Part shown: piece after piece, positions 26,208 to 34,113 of the stretch
Layout of the letters: each line of letters starts with the position of its first letter
How positions within the stretch are numbered: position 1 is the first letter of the stretch
Notes under the pieces: generated by a model
The model's input: only the letters and a program-made list of their open reading frames with translations
Databases searched by the model: none
What the model was told of the DNA's origin: nothing
NCBI RefSeq assembly: GCF_000702445.1
Contig: NZ_JNIF01000003.1
Location: 2,356,001-2,420,000 of the forward strand
DNA from: Bryobacter aggregatus MPL3
Lineage (GTDB): Bacteria > Acidobacteriota > Terriglobia > Bryobacterales > Bryobacteraceae
Length of the DNA: 64,000 nucleotides
Direction: 5' to 3'
Translations under genes and position numbers: made by a program

Positions 26208-27149
26208 ATGCAAAGACGATCTTTCCTTGCCGCCGCGGCCGCGGGCTTGGCCCCAGCCGCCACCCCTGTCCCCATCATTGATACCCACATCCACCTCTTT
26301 GACCCGCGCCGCCCGCAGGGAGTCCCCTGGCCTCCCAAGGAAGATAGGGTCAAATACCAGCCCGCGCTCCCCGAACGCTACGTCGGACTCAGCAAAAAGC
26401 ACAATGTCGTTGGCGCGATTGAGGTCGAGTGCAGCCCCTGGTTTGACGACAACCAATGGGTGCTCGACATCGAAGCGCCCGCGCCGATCATGGTCGGCAT
26501 GATTGGGAACCTCAACCCGGCGGACTCGAAATTCCGCTCGCATCTCGATACCTTTACGAAAAATCCCCTCTATCTCGGCATCCGCTACGGCAATCTTTGG
26601 GGTACCGACTTGGGCACAGAGCTCAAAAAACCGGAATTCGTCGCCGGGCTGAAGGACTTCGCCTCCCGCAAGCTCATCCTCGACTCGGCAAATCCCACCC
26701 TCCAACTCCTCGCCGACCTCCGCCGCGCCTCGGATCTGGTTCCAAACCTACGCATGATGATTGACCACCTACCCGGAATGGAGGTTCCCGACACCGCAGA
26801 AGCTAAGTCGAAACGCCTAGAGTTGCTTAAGGATCTTTCAGGTAGGAGGCAAATCTATGTCAAAGGCTCTGCAGTCCTCAAAAAAATCAAGGGTGCTACA
26901 AATACAGACTCAAAATCTTATTACCCGAAGCTCGATGAGTTGTGGCATTTTTTTGGCGAAGATCGAGTCGTCTTTGGCAGTGATTGGCCCAATAGTGATG
27001 GTGTTGGAACCTACGACCAAGTCATAAAAGTCGTTCAGGACTATCTGGCAAACAAGCCGCAACTTGTTGCAGAGAAATACTTTTGGCGAAACTCCCAAGC
27101 CGCCTACGCCTGGAAACCCCGCACCCAGACGCAACGCCAACTCGCCTGA
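26208..27149 (+). CDS. Secreted amidohydrolase (Amidohydro_2-like)
   Basis: The 313-residue protein begins with a Tat-like leader (MQRRSFLAAAAAGLAPAA) followed by IIDTHIHLFDP, the HxH metal-binding strand of the amidohydrolase superfamily. Later motifs include MMIDHLPG with a metal histidine and VVFGSDWP with the conserved aspartate. This matches the Amidohydro_2 group (aminocarboxymuconate-semialdehyde decarboxylase/2-pyrone-4,6-dicarboxylate hydrolase-like), which act on lactones or carboxylates. The substrate is unknown. A hairpin follows. Confidence 0.82.
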   Translation: MQRRSFLAAAAAGLAPAATPVPIIDTHIHLFDPRRPQGVPWPPKEDRVKYQPALPERYVGLSKKHNVVGAIEVECSPWFDDNQWVLDIEAPAPIMVGMIGNLNPADSKFRSHLDTFTKNPLYLGIRYGNLWGTDLGTELKKPEFVAGLKDFASRKLILDSANPTLQLLADLRRASDLVPNLRMMIDHLPGMEVPDTAEAKSKRLELLKDLSGRRQIYVKGSAVLKKIKGATNTDSKSYYPKLDELWHFFGEDRVVFGSDWPNSDGVGTYDQVIKVVQDYLANKPQLVAEKYFWRNSQAAYAWKPRTQTQRQLA

Positions 27150-27170
27150 ACTCTCTTCTTTTGCCTGCAA

Positions 27171-27204
27171 TCGGGGCTTAGGTTGCGCTCGAGCTAAGCC
27201 CCGA
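27171..27204 (+). terminator. Hairpin after the amidohydrolase gene
   Basis: Perfect 11-base arms TCGGGGCTTAG (27171-27181) and CTAAGCCCCGA (27194-27204) with a 12-base loop lie 21 bases after the stop. The following bases lack a T run, so termination is inferred from position and stem strength only. Confidence 0.5.
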
Positions 27205-27394
27205 AATTCCCCCTCGCATTCCACTCACTCTCGCCCTCAAATCCTCCCTATCCAGCTATGCAAAAAATTCACTCTCACTATGTAGCATCTACACCGTCGA
27301 TGTTCTCTACTAGGAGACTGAGGAAATTAACCTGAAGTCGTCAGGCAAAACACCTTAGGTTGCGGGACGAATGCTGAGGGGAATGGGACTACCT
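27205..27394. other. Non-coding stretch, nothing recognised
   Basis: Part of the 340-base gap before the PEP-CTERM gene. I see no gene, repeat or RNA in it. Its right end leads into the 20-base conserved element at 27395. Confidence 0.5.
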
Positions 27395-27414
27395 AGTACT
27401 AAATACCTAAGCGG
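27395..27414 (+). promoter_or_regulatory. Conserved 20-base element, copy 1 (upstream of the PEP-CTERM gene)
   Basis: AGTAC-N5-ACCTAAGCGG, starting 95 bases before the ATG at 27490. A second copy, 18/20 identical, lies upstream of the acyltransferase-like gene at 29966-29985. A possible -10 box (TAAGAT, 27434-27439) follows 20 bases later, which would place the element at about the position of an activator site. Nothing of the sigma-54 type is present. Confidence 0.6.
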
Positions 27415-27489
27415 AAAACCTCAGACCTGCTGATAAGATTAGAGCCTGAGCGAGGGTTGTTTCCCTTCACTCATTCGGAGGACCCAAAC

Positions 27490-28236
27490 ATGTTTCAATC
27501 TCAATTTTCCCTGACCGGAATCAAGACCACTCTTGCTCTCGGTATGATCGGCTTCTTTTTAGCCTTGGCGCCAGCATCGGCGACTGTAGTGACTGGCCAC
27601 CTTGGCATCTCAGCAGGCCCCGGAGGCGGCGTGACTGTAGATACTGGCACCATCATCTTTGGCAACAATCTTTTCTCGGTCGGTGGGAGCCCCCCGAATA
27701 CCGGTTATTTCACGAACCCCTTTGATGCCGGCGGCGCAAATCCCTATCAGGGCACAATTTTGAATTTGGACAATGGTGTCCAGATTACCGGCTCCACCTT
27801 CTCTCTCCCCAACTTCCTGACCTTTTATAACGATGTCACGACCTTCGAGCTTACCTATATTGCTCCTGGTGTGAATGGCAGTGGCGATTGCGGTCTCCCT
27901 GCGGCTGCCGGTCAGAAATGCACTCCGATCCTCCCCATGGGCCTTTCGCCGTTCAACTTGGCGAATACTCCGGATGGTGGCTCAACCGCTTCCTTTAGCG
28001 TTTCTGGTTTAGTTCACAATGGTTCGGATGTTTCTGCGTTCACTGGTACTTTCAGCAATACCTTCAACAACATGACCTTCCAGCAGGTTCTGCTCGTACT
28101 GGCGAATGAGGGTCAGGTATCCTCTACCTGGTCTGCAACCTTCGATGTGTACGCCGTTCCCGAACCCGCCTCCATGGGTCTGGTCGGTTTGACCTTGGCA
28201 GGCATTGCTACCTACCTGCGCCGCCGGAACGCCTAG
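27490..28236 (+). CDS. PEP-CTERM sorting domain surface protein
   Basis: The 248-residue protein has an N-terminal signal peptide (TLALGMIGFFLALAPASATV) and ends with a PEP-CTERM exosortase signal: VPEPASMGLVGLTLAG from about residue 223, then a span and RRR. The middle is a beta-rich glycine/asparagine/threonine-rich region with two cysteines (GDCGLP, QKCTP). The ATG at 27490 is preceded by GGAGG. Such proteins are cut and anchored by exosortase (EpsH family) in the inner membrane; no exosortase gene is in the window. It heads a small accessory module and shares a 20-base upstream element with the acyltransferase-like gene. Confidence 0.88.
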   Translation: MFQSQFSLTGIKTTLALGMIGFFLALAPASATVVTGHLGISAGPGGGVTVDTGTIIFGNNLFSVGGSPPNTGYFTNPFDAGGANPYQGTILNLDNGVQITGSTFSLPNFLTFYNDVTTFELTYIAPGVNGSGDCGLPAAAGQKCTPILPMGLSPFNLANTPDGGSTASFSVSGLVHNGSDVSAFTGTFSNTFNNMTFQQVLLVLANEGQVSSTWSATFDVYAVPEPASMGLVGLTLAGIATYLRRRNA

Positions 28237-28259
28237 CCTGTTATCTCCAATCTCGCGAT

Positions 28260-28283
28260 ACGGCCCGGGCTTGCCCGGGCCGT
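28260..28283 (+). terminator. Hairpin between PEP-CTERM and oxidase genes
   Basis: Perfect 10-base arms ACGGCCCGGG (28260-28269) and CCCGGGCCGT (28274-28283) with a CTTG loop lie 23 bases after the PEP-CTERM stop. No long T run follows, but the stem is very strong. It would separate the structural gene from the oxidase gene and could leave limited read-through. Confidence 0.6.
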
Positions 28284-28293
28284 CGTGATTCTT

Positions 28294-29883
28294 ATGCACC
28301 AATCTCCACCTAAGTCGCTGGATCTCAAGCCCTTTGAGCTTGTTCTTGGTGCGGCAAACATCATCTCTGCTGCATCTCTCTCTACTGCCACATTTCCGAC
28401 TGCAGTTCAAATTCCTGCTGTTCTCCGTCCGGGTTCCGTGAGCGAAGTCCAAGAATGCCTTCGCCTGGCCGCGAGCCATGACATCCGTCTCCATCCCATT
28501 AGCACTGGAATGAACTGGGGCTACGGCTCAGCTGTTCCCTATGCAGACTCCACGCTGCTTCTGGATCTCGGCCGGATGAACCGGATTCTCGATTACGACG
28601 ACCGCCTCGGTTATGTCGTGATTGAGCCTGGGGTCACGCAGCAACAGCTCTACGACTTCCTGCAAGAGAAGGGAGGACGCTACTGGATGGATGCCACCGG
28701 CTCCTCTCCTTCCTGCAGCATCATCGGAAACACCTTGGAGCGTGGCTTTGGTCACACTCCGCTGAGCGACCACTTTGCCAATTCCTGTTCCTATCAAGTA
28801 GTACTCGCGACCGGCGAAGTGATTGAGACCGGCCTTGGTGCCCTCACCGGCTCGGCCTCTCGCAACGTATTCCGCTGGGGCGTTGGCCCCTTCATCGATG
28901 GGCTCTTTTCGCAGTCCCGATTGGGCGTAGTCACGCGAATGACCATCTGGCTCATGCCCGCACCGGAAGCTTTTCTCCCTTTCTTCTTCCGCTGCGGGGC
29001 CCCGGACGCTCTCCCTCCCCTGGTGGAGACCTTGCGGGACCTGCGCATGAACGGCATCCTCCAAAGTGCTGTGCACATCGTGAATGACTATCGGGTTCTT
29101 GCCGGAATCCAGCAGTATCCCTGGCAGGAAACACATGGCGAAACGCCCCTGGGGCCATTAGTACTTGCAGTACTTCGGAAGCGGGACGGCTTCGGTGCTT
29201 GGAACGGTTCGGGTGCGCTTTATGGACCGAAGAAGATGGTGCGTACCATGCAAAAATTACTCAGTCGAACTCTGCGCCCTAAGGTCGACTCCTTAAATTT
29301 TGCGAGCGAAAGACTCCTTTCATTTGCGAAAAGTCACTCTGCTATTTTGAGTCCTTTTGCCGGAATGAACTTGGATAAAACGCTCGGACTCATCGCGCCA
29401 TCGATTGATCTTCTTCGTGGCCGACCTTCAAACCATGCTCTTCGAAGTATCTATTGGCGCAAAAAAAGACCGATTCCTGGATTGCCGGACCCCAATTCCG
29501 ACAGATGCGGGCTTCTTTGGTCTGCGCCCGTTTGTTCTGCGGACGGCGAATCGGCAGCTAAACTCGACCAGATTGTACGTGACACTTTGCTTCCCGGCGG
29601 GTTCGAGCCCTTTGTTTCCTTCACTTTGGCGACTCCTCGAGCCTTGATCTGCGTCGTCTCGATCATCTATGATCGGGATATCATTGGCGAAGACGACCGG
29701 GCCATGACCGTGAATCGAACTTTGAACGAGCGTCTGCTGGCAGCTGGCTTTCCTCCCTACCGCCTTGGAGTACAATCCATGGAATTTTGGGACAAACACC
29801 AGAAGCTAAAAGCGCTCTCAAACCTGGAAACTAGCTTGGATCCTAAGGTATTGCTCTCACCGGGGCACTACGGACTATCTTAG
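28294..29883 (+). CDS. FAD-linked oxidase of the vanillyl-alcohol oxidase type
   Basis: The 529-residue protein has an FAD-binding PCMH-type domain: VQIPAVLRPGSVSEVQECLR, HPISTGMNWGYGSAVPYAD with the ISTG-N-GYG flavin-binding motif, VVIEPGVTQQQLYDFLQEKG, and DATGSSPSCSIIGNTLERG. The C-terminal half resembles the substrate-cap domain of VAO/4-cresol dehydrogenase. Such enzymes oxidise phenolic or alcohol side chains. The ATG at 28294 is preferred over GTG 28285, which abuts the hairpin. No strong SD is seen. It lies between the PEP-CTERM and acyltransferase-like genes. Substrate is unknown. Confidence 0.82.
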   Translation: MHQSPPKSLDLKPFELVLGAANIISAASLSTATFPTAVQIPAVLRPGSVSEVQECLRLAASHDIRLHPISTGMNWGYGSAVPYADSTLLLDLGRMNRILDYDDRLGYVVIEPGVTQQQLYDFLQEKGGRYWMDATGSSPSCSIIGNTLERGFGHTPLSDHFANSCSYQVVLATGEVIETGLGALTGSASRNVFRWGVGPFIDGLFSQSRLGVVTRMTIWLMPAPEAFLPFFFRCGAPDALPPLVETLRDLRMNGILQSAVHIVNDYRVLAGIQQYPWQETHGETPLGPLVLAVLRKRDGFGAWNGSGALYGPKKMVRTMQKLLSRTLRPKVDSLNFASERLLSFAKSHSAILSPFAGMNLDKTLGLIAPSIDLLRGRPSNHALRSIYWRKKRPIPGLPDPNSDRCGLLWSAPVCSADGESAAKLDQIVRDTLLPGGFEPFVSFTLATPRALICVVSIIYDRDIIGEDDRAMTVNRTLNERLLAAGFPPYRLGVQSMEFWDKHQKLKALSNLETSLDPKVLLSPGHYGLS

Positions 29884-29965
29884 TTAAGTCTCTTTTAGGC
29901 ACTAGTCCTTTCGATTCCCTAATGGCGCTGTCCCGTCTCGACGATCAGTGGTATGCTAATCGAAC

Positions 29966-29985
29966 AGTACGAAAAACCTAAGCGG
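29966..29985 (+). promoter_or_regulatory. Conserved 20-base element, copy 2 (upstream of the acyltransferase-like gene)
   Basis: AGTAC-N5-ACCTAAGCGG, starting 93 bases before the ATG at 30059; 18 of 20 bases match copy 1 at 27395-27414, with identical spacing between the two conserved blocks. The 175-base gap around it contains no other recognisable feature. Confidence 0.6.
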
Positions 29986-30058
29986 TACCAGTACTCTTTA
30001 GCGGCTGTTCAATTCTTGTCCGAGTGTCCTCCAACTCTCGGAAAGGGAGCTTAAGAGA

Positions 30059-30919
30059 ATGTCTTCATATCCTTGCGGTCTTCTTGCACCGTCTCGAGGA
30101 CCAGGTCTTCGGCCTGTGCTTCTGGCGCCGTCTCCTCGTGCGGCCTCACGGCACTTCGATCAGGCCTCGAACTCTTCGTCAGCGCATCGCCATCTTTTGA
30201 TGGAAGTGCAACGTTTCCGAGGGGCTCACTATCTTGCCGACGGTGCGCTGCAGGCTTGTGAACTCACCTCCGATGGCCGCCACATCCAGGCAGTCGATCC
30301 AGCGAGTTGGCATTTCCTGGTGCTCGATGAAGAGGAGCGCATTATGAGTTGCGCTCGTTATTACGAGAATCCGGAACCTTCCTTTGAAGGAACGGCTGCT
30401 GCTCAATCGGCCTTGGCTCGCAATCCCCTTTGGCGGGCCCCGCTGCGCAGTGCCATCCACAGTGCCATCGAATCTGCCCGGTCGCGCGGAATGCGTTTTG
30501 CCGAACTTGGAGGTTGGTGTGTTTCCAGCTCTTGTCGAAATTCCACGCAGGCCTTGCGTACCGTTCTCTCGATGTACGCACTTGGAGAAATCCTTGGTGG
30601 CACAGTCGGCCTGAGCACGGCGACGAAACGTCATTCCTCGTCAACTATCTTGCAACGGCTTGGGGGATCGGTCCTCGAAGAGTCCGGCCGTCCGTTGCCC
30701 TCCTATATCGATCCGAAGTATCGCTGTGAGATGGAACTCCTGCAATTTGATACCTCACGTCCGGCGACTCGCTATGTGGACGCCATTGCGTCCTTGGGAA
30801 AAGAGCTACGCAGCCGGGTGGAAGTGATTTCCGCAGGTGAGGTCTCGTTTACGAATTCGATCCTGGCGCTGTCCACCGCAATCAACGCACACGAACCCAA
30901 AGTGGCTACTGTTGCTTAG
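30059..30919 (+). CDS. GNAT-fold acyltransferase-like protein (autoinducer-synthase-like)
   Basis: The 286-residue protein looks like a GNAT-fold enzyme of the N-acyl amino acid synthase / LuxI-like group: EVQRFRGAHYLADGALQACE with DGRHIQAVDPASWHFLVLDE, then CARYYENPEPSFEG, and ARSRGMRFAELGGWCVSSSC. The FRG/YLADGA opening, the SWHFLVLDE strand and the CARYY segment sit where acyl-homoserine-lactone synthases carry their conserved residues, but a full match is not visible. It might be the exosortase-associated acyltransferase known near PEP-CTERM genes. The first about 45 residues are low-complexity; ATG 30200 is a possible start. RBS AAGGGAG precedes 30059. Identity beyond GNAT is inference. 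Confidence 0.5.
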   Translation: MSSYPCGLLAPSRGPGLRPVLLAPSPRAASRHFDQASNSSSAHRHLLMEVQRFRGAHYLADGALQACELTSDGRHIQAVDPASWHFLVLDEEERIMSCARYYENPEPSFEGTAAAQSALARNPLWRAPLRSAIHSAIESARSRGMRFAELGGWCVSSSCRNSTQALRTVLSMYALGEILGGTVGLSTATKRHSSSTILQRLGGSVLEESGRPLPSYIDPKYRCEMELLQFDTSRPATRYVDAIASLGKELRSRVEVISAGEVSFTNSILALSTAINAHEPKVATVA

Positions 30920-31803
30920 GCAACGCGATTAACTTCCAAACGGGAATCTCGACCGTTGCGTCCGCTGCGCTGTGAAATGCGCTTGCCTTCGCGCGGTCGA
31001 GAGTCCCTGGGTAGTAAAGGATCGGGGCGGCCTTCTGGATTCCTGGTGTCTGCGGAGCCCGAATCTCGAAGCTGCCGTCCGTTTCTATCTGTCGCCTCAC
31101 CCTCTCGGCTTTTTGCTCGAGCGGGATCACCTGAACCGAGATCTCCTCTTGCATGGACTGCCGGATCCCAGGATTTTCTCCCCACACACTCAGATCCACT
31201 TCACGTTGTTCGCGAAAATGATACCCGGAGAAGCTCGCGCTTAGCTGATACACGCTCGCGTCGAGTCCTATGAGGCGGAAGCGGCCATTCTCGTCAGCCC
31301 AGACCTTCTTGCTTTGCATGCCCGATTGAGGCTGTACCGCGATGCGAGCGAGCGGGAGCGAATGATCTTCAAGCTCTTCATCGACAAGAGTGGGTTGAAA
31401 TTCCTCGATCATGCCGGAGAGCTCGCGAGGGGCTGGCTCTCCTTCTTCGAGGCCCGCAGTGTGTTGACGAGATCAAGCGCGTTGGAAAGTCTCTTGCACC
31501 TTTCAGTCGGGCAATCTCCTCTGCTGTCAACACACTGCTCCAGATGCGGAGGAGGTTGGTCCGAATGGTTTCGAGCTTTGGTACATATTTCTCCGAGGAA
31601 ATATCAAAAGCCGGATCCAGTTGCAGGAGATAGTGGCGCATCAATTCTTCTGGATAGACTTCACGAACCACCCCAACGAAGACAGCGGTGCGGACATCGA
31701 CGATTGGGAGCGCACAGGGAGAGCGGGGCACGCATTTGCACCCTTGTACGGTGGCCAGGCCAGCCAGAAAGATGACGAAGAACCTCGAAATGATGCAGAT
31801 CAT
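30906..31803 (-). pseudogene. Frameshifted secreted protein (carboxypeptidase-regulatory-like family)
   Basis: The N-terminal piece starting at 31803 has a signal peptide (SRFFVIFLAGLATVQGCKC) and CVPRSPCALPIVDVRTAVFV, a known start of acidobacterial secreted proteins. It runs to STHCG near 31460, after which the reading changes frame and continues as LEEGEPAPRELSGMIEEF and on to YYPGTLDRAKA at the C-terminus, stopping at 30906. The usual protein is longer, so an internal deletion plus a frameshift is likely. The two pieces alone are 141 and 168 residues. It ends inside the last bases of the convergent acyltransferase-like gene. A sequencing error would be the alternative. Confidence 0.6.
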
Positions 31804-31854
31804 TTGGATCCACTATCGATCGAAGCTGCAATCAAGCGAGATAAACTAAGCCTC

Positions 31855-32064
31855 ATGCCGCTCCCGCCGACCCCTGATTGGGCCAAACTCACTGAAGCCA
31901 CCTATCCAAACCTGAGTGAGGCCGAGCGGGAAGTGCTCCGCAAAATCTGGGCCACCAACTACCAGAACTTTGAAGCCCTCAAGCTGAAAATCAATGGGGA
32001 GCTCGATCCCGATCCTGTCTTTGACCCCAGTGGCTCCGGCAGCCTCGGCGAGGTGAAAGCATGA
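31855..32064 (+). CDS. Small protein coupled to an amidase (AtzG/GatC-like)
   Basis: The 69-residue protein is acidic and helical, with LSEAEREVLRKIWATNYQNF and a C-terminal LDPDPVFDP. Small AtzG-type (DUF4089) partners of amidases end similarly, with EPAPVF, and GatC also precedes or accompanies GatA. Its stop overlaps the ATG of the amidase as ATGA, so the two are translationally coupled. The similarity is weak and the assignment is inference from size, context and the terminal motif. Longer frames starting at 31621 read across the pseudogene and are not supported. Confidence 0.55.
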   Translation: MPLPPTPDWAKLTEATYPNLSEAEREVLRKIWATNYQNFEALKLKINGELDPDPVFDPSGSGSLGEVKA

Positions 32065-33452
32065 CGCTCCTGGAAGCTGCCGTCTCGCTGCGCGCGAAAC
32101 AAGTCTCTAGCGTCGAGCTCACCACGCAAAGCCTCGAGCGCAGTAGAACTCTCCAATCAAAACTCAACGCCTTCCTCACCTTCACGGAAGAACAGGCGTT
32201 TGCGCAGGCCCGGCAAGCCGATTCCGACTTCGCCAAGGGCATCGACCACGGTCCGCTGCAAGGAATTCCGGTCGCAGCCAAAGATCTCTTCTATACCAAA
32301 GGCACGCGAACCACAGGTGGCAGTAAGATCTTTGCGGACTTCGTTCCTTCTTACGACTCCGCTGTGGTCGAGCGGCTGCGATCCGCTGGCGCTGTCCTCA
32401 CCGGCAAGCTTGGCATGCACGAGCTAGCCTTTGGCATCACATCGAACAACGCCCACTATGGTGCTATTCGGAATCCCTGGGATCCGGCGCGGATTCCGGG
32501 AGGATCCAGTGGCGGCAGTGGGGCCGCGGTTAGTGCGGGAATGGTCTTTGCCGCGATGGGAAGTGATACGGGAGGCAGCATCCGGATTCCGGCCAGTTAC
32601 TGCGGCACTGCCGGGATCAAGCCCACCTATGGGCTCGTCAGCCGCTATGGCACGATGCCGCTCGGCTTCAGTCTTGATCATATGGGGCCACTGGCCCAGA
32701 CCAGCCGGGATTGCGCCGCTGTTCTCAATGCGATTGCCGGTCCCGACGCCCGTGACGCCTATTGCCGCAAGCAACCAAACGAAGCCATTTCGATTCCCGA
32801 TCACCCTTCTCTTGCCGGACTCCGCATCGCATATAGCTCCGACTTCCTTCTTGAAGCGGTGGATCCCGAGATTCGGGCGATGGTAGAGTCTGCCCTCCGC
32901 GCCTTCCACGAGTGGGGCGCTACGATTGTTGAACTGAAGCTCGGCTGGTTGCGAGAGGTCGTGGCCGTGAGCCATGTCCTGCTGCCTGCCGAGGCGGCAA
33001 GTGTCATGGAGCCTCATCTGGGCCGCCGCGAGGATTTTAGCCCCGAAGTACGTCCTCTCTTTGAGGCGGGCCGTCTCATTCCGGCGGTGGATTATCTCCA
33101 GGCGCAGAAGCTTCGCCGTTTGTATCGCGCGCAGTCGGAACGGGACATCTGGAGCCATTGCGATATTCTTCTCGCCCCTTCCACTGGCATCACCGCGCCG
33201 AAGATCGGAGAGCAGATGGTGACTCTCTCTACCGGGCAGCAACTGGAGGTGCGTGCCGCTTCCACCTTGCTGGTCCGGGCTTTCAACGTACTCGGAACGC
33301 CTGCCCATTCCGTGGTGGGTGGCTTCCACTCGAACGGACTCCCGATGTCTCTCCAACTCATCGCGAAGCCTGGAGCTGACGCGAAGGTGTTGCACGCCGG
33401 AGCGCGTTTTGAAGAGGAGACCGGGCACTTTCGCCGCCGTCCTCCCCTCTAG
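32061..33452 (+). CDS. Amidase (amidase signature family, GatA/AtzE-like)
   Basis: The 463-residue protein has the Ser-cisSer-Lys triad of amidase signature enzymes: the lysine in PVAAKDLFYTKG (about residue 73), PGGSSGGSGAAVSAG, and GSDTGGSIRIPASYCG with the nucleophilic serine. These enzymes hydrolyse amides and include GatA of the Asp/Glu-tRNA amidotransferase. Absence of GatB nearby makes a stand-alone amidase more likely; the coupled small gene suggests an AtzE-AtzG-like pair acting on carboxybiuret-like or other small amides. The substrate is not determined. ATG at 32061 is fixed by the overlap. Confidence 0.9.
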   Translation: MTLLEAAVSLRAKQVSSVELTTQSLERSRTLQSKLNAFLTFTEEQAFAQARQADSDFAKGIDHGPLQGIPVAAKDLFYTKGTRTTGGSKIFADFVPSYDSAVVERLRSAGAVLTGKLGMHELAFGITSNNAHYGAIRNPWDPARIPGGSSGGSGAAVSAGMVFAAMGSDTGGSIRIPASYCGTAGIKPTYGLVSRYGTMPLGFSLDHMGPLAQTSRDCAAVLNAIAGPDARDAYCRKQPNEAISIPDHPSLAGLRIAYSSDFLLEAVDPEIRAMVESALRAFHEWGATIVELKLGWLREVVAVSHVLLPAEAASVMEPHLGRREDFSPEVRPLFEAGRLIPAVDYLQAQKLRRLYRAQSERDIWSHCDILLAPSTGITAPKIGEQMVTLSTGQQLEVRAASTLLVRAFNVLGTPAHSVVGGFHSNGLPMSLQLIAKPGADAKVLHAGARFEEETGHFRRRPPL

Positions 33453-33709
33453 AGGCTGTATTCACTTTTGAGAGGCTAGGGGGATGGTCACTTCCCCGAA
33501 GCCCGAAAGCGATGCACGTCGGATGTAAGCGAGGAAGAATCTGACGTTGGTGGAGGAGGGCGCCCGCAACGGAGATGAGTTGCTGCGCTACATCGGCAAG
33601 ATGGGAGCGCCTGGGGAGGTTGTCTCTCAGCAGAGGTGGCTGCGGGGCGAAGTCTTCGCAACCATGGTGGGTGACCTGTTGGAATTGCTCCGGCTGAAAA
33701 CGGGGCTAA
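33453..33709. other. Non-coding stretch after the amidase
   Basis: This 257-base part of the 661-base gap holds no gene I can support; small frames read here have no recognisable content. Confidence 0.5.
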
Positions 33710-33820
33710 ATGGAGAAGGGGTACCAAGGTGCATCTGGCCTAGACACGCTGGGACATCTACTCGCTCTCCAGGTCTCTCCGGCCGAGAAACAGGATCGTA
33801 CTCAAGTTGAGCGCTCGCTC
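33710..33820 (+). mobile_element. IS5-family transposase remnant
   Basis: A short frame reads GLDTLGHLLALQVSPAEKQD then RTQVERSL, matching the DTLG(L/H)LLA.V-type segment of IS5-group DDE transposases. Only about 35 residues survive, with no inverted repeats or target duplications visible. A similar remnant is on the minus strand at about 63045-63152. The flanks (33453-33709 and 33821-34113) show no further coding similarity. Confidence 0.5.
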
Positions 33821-34113
33821 TCAAATCCAGCAGGGGAACTGGAGAGAATGTCACTTTGTCTTGGAGAGATCAGCGGGATACCGGCCAAGCCACAGTAGCC
33901 GCAGTCCAACACCACGGCAAATCGTGCCCATCTCCGGAAGGGACTGCGTTTGCGGAAAGTACGGATCCAGTGCTGCAAGGGGAGTAATGTCCCGTTCTGT
34001 CGCCCTGCACTGTTCCTGGCACACCCTAGGCATACGGCAAAAATCAAGATACTTACCACTCCCCTCTATTTCTTCCGCGCGGTCCGACCGATAGAACAAG
34101 AAGGAACTGGAGA
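33821..34113. other. Non-coding stretch before the Tad operon
   Basis: No gene recognised. The leader of the NarL-type regulator lies at its right end. The promoter of the operon should be here; no confident box was chosen. Confidence 0.4.
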
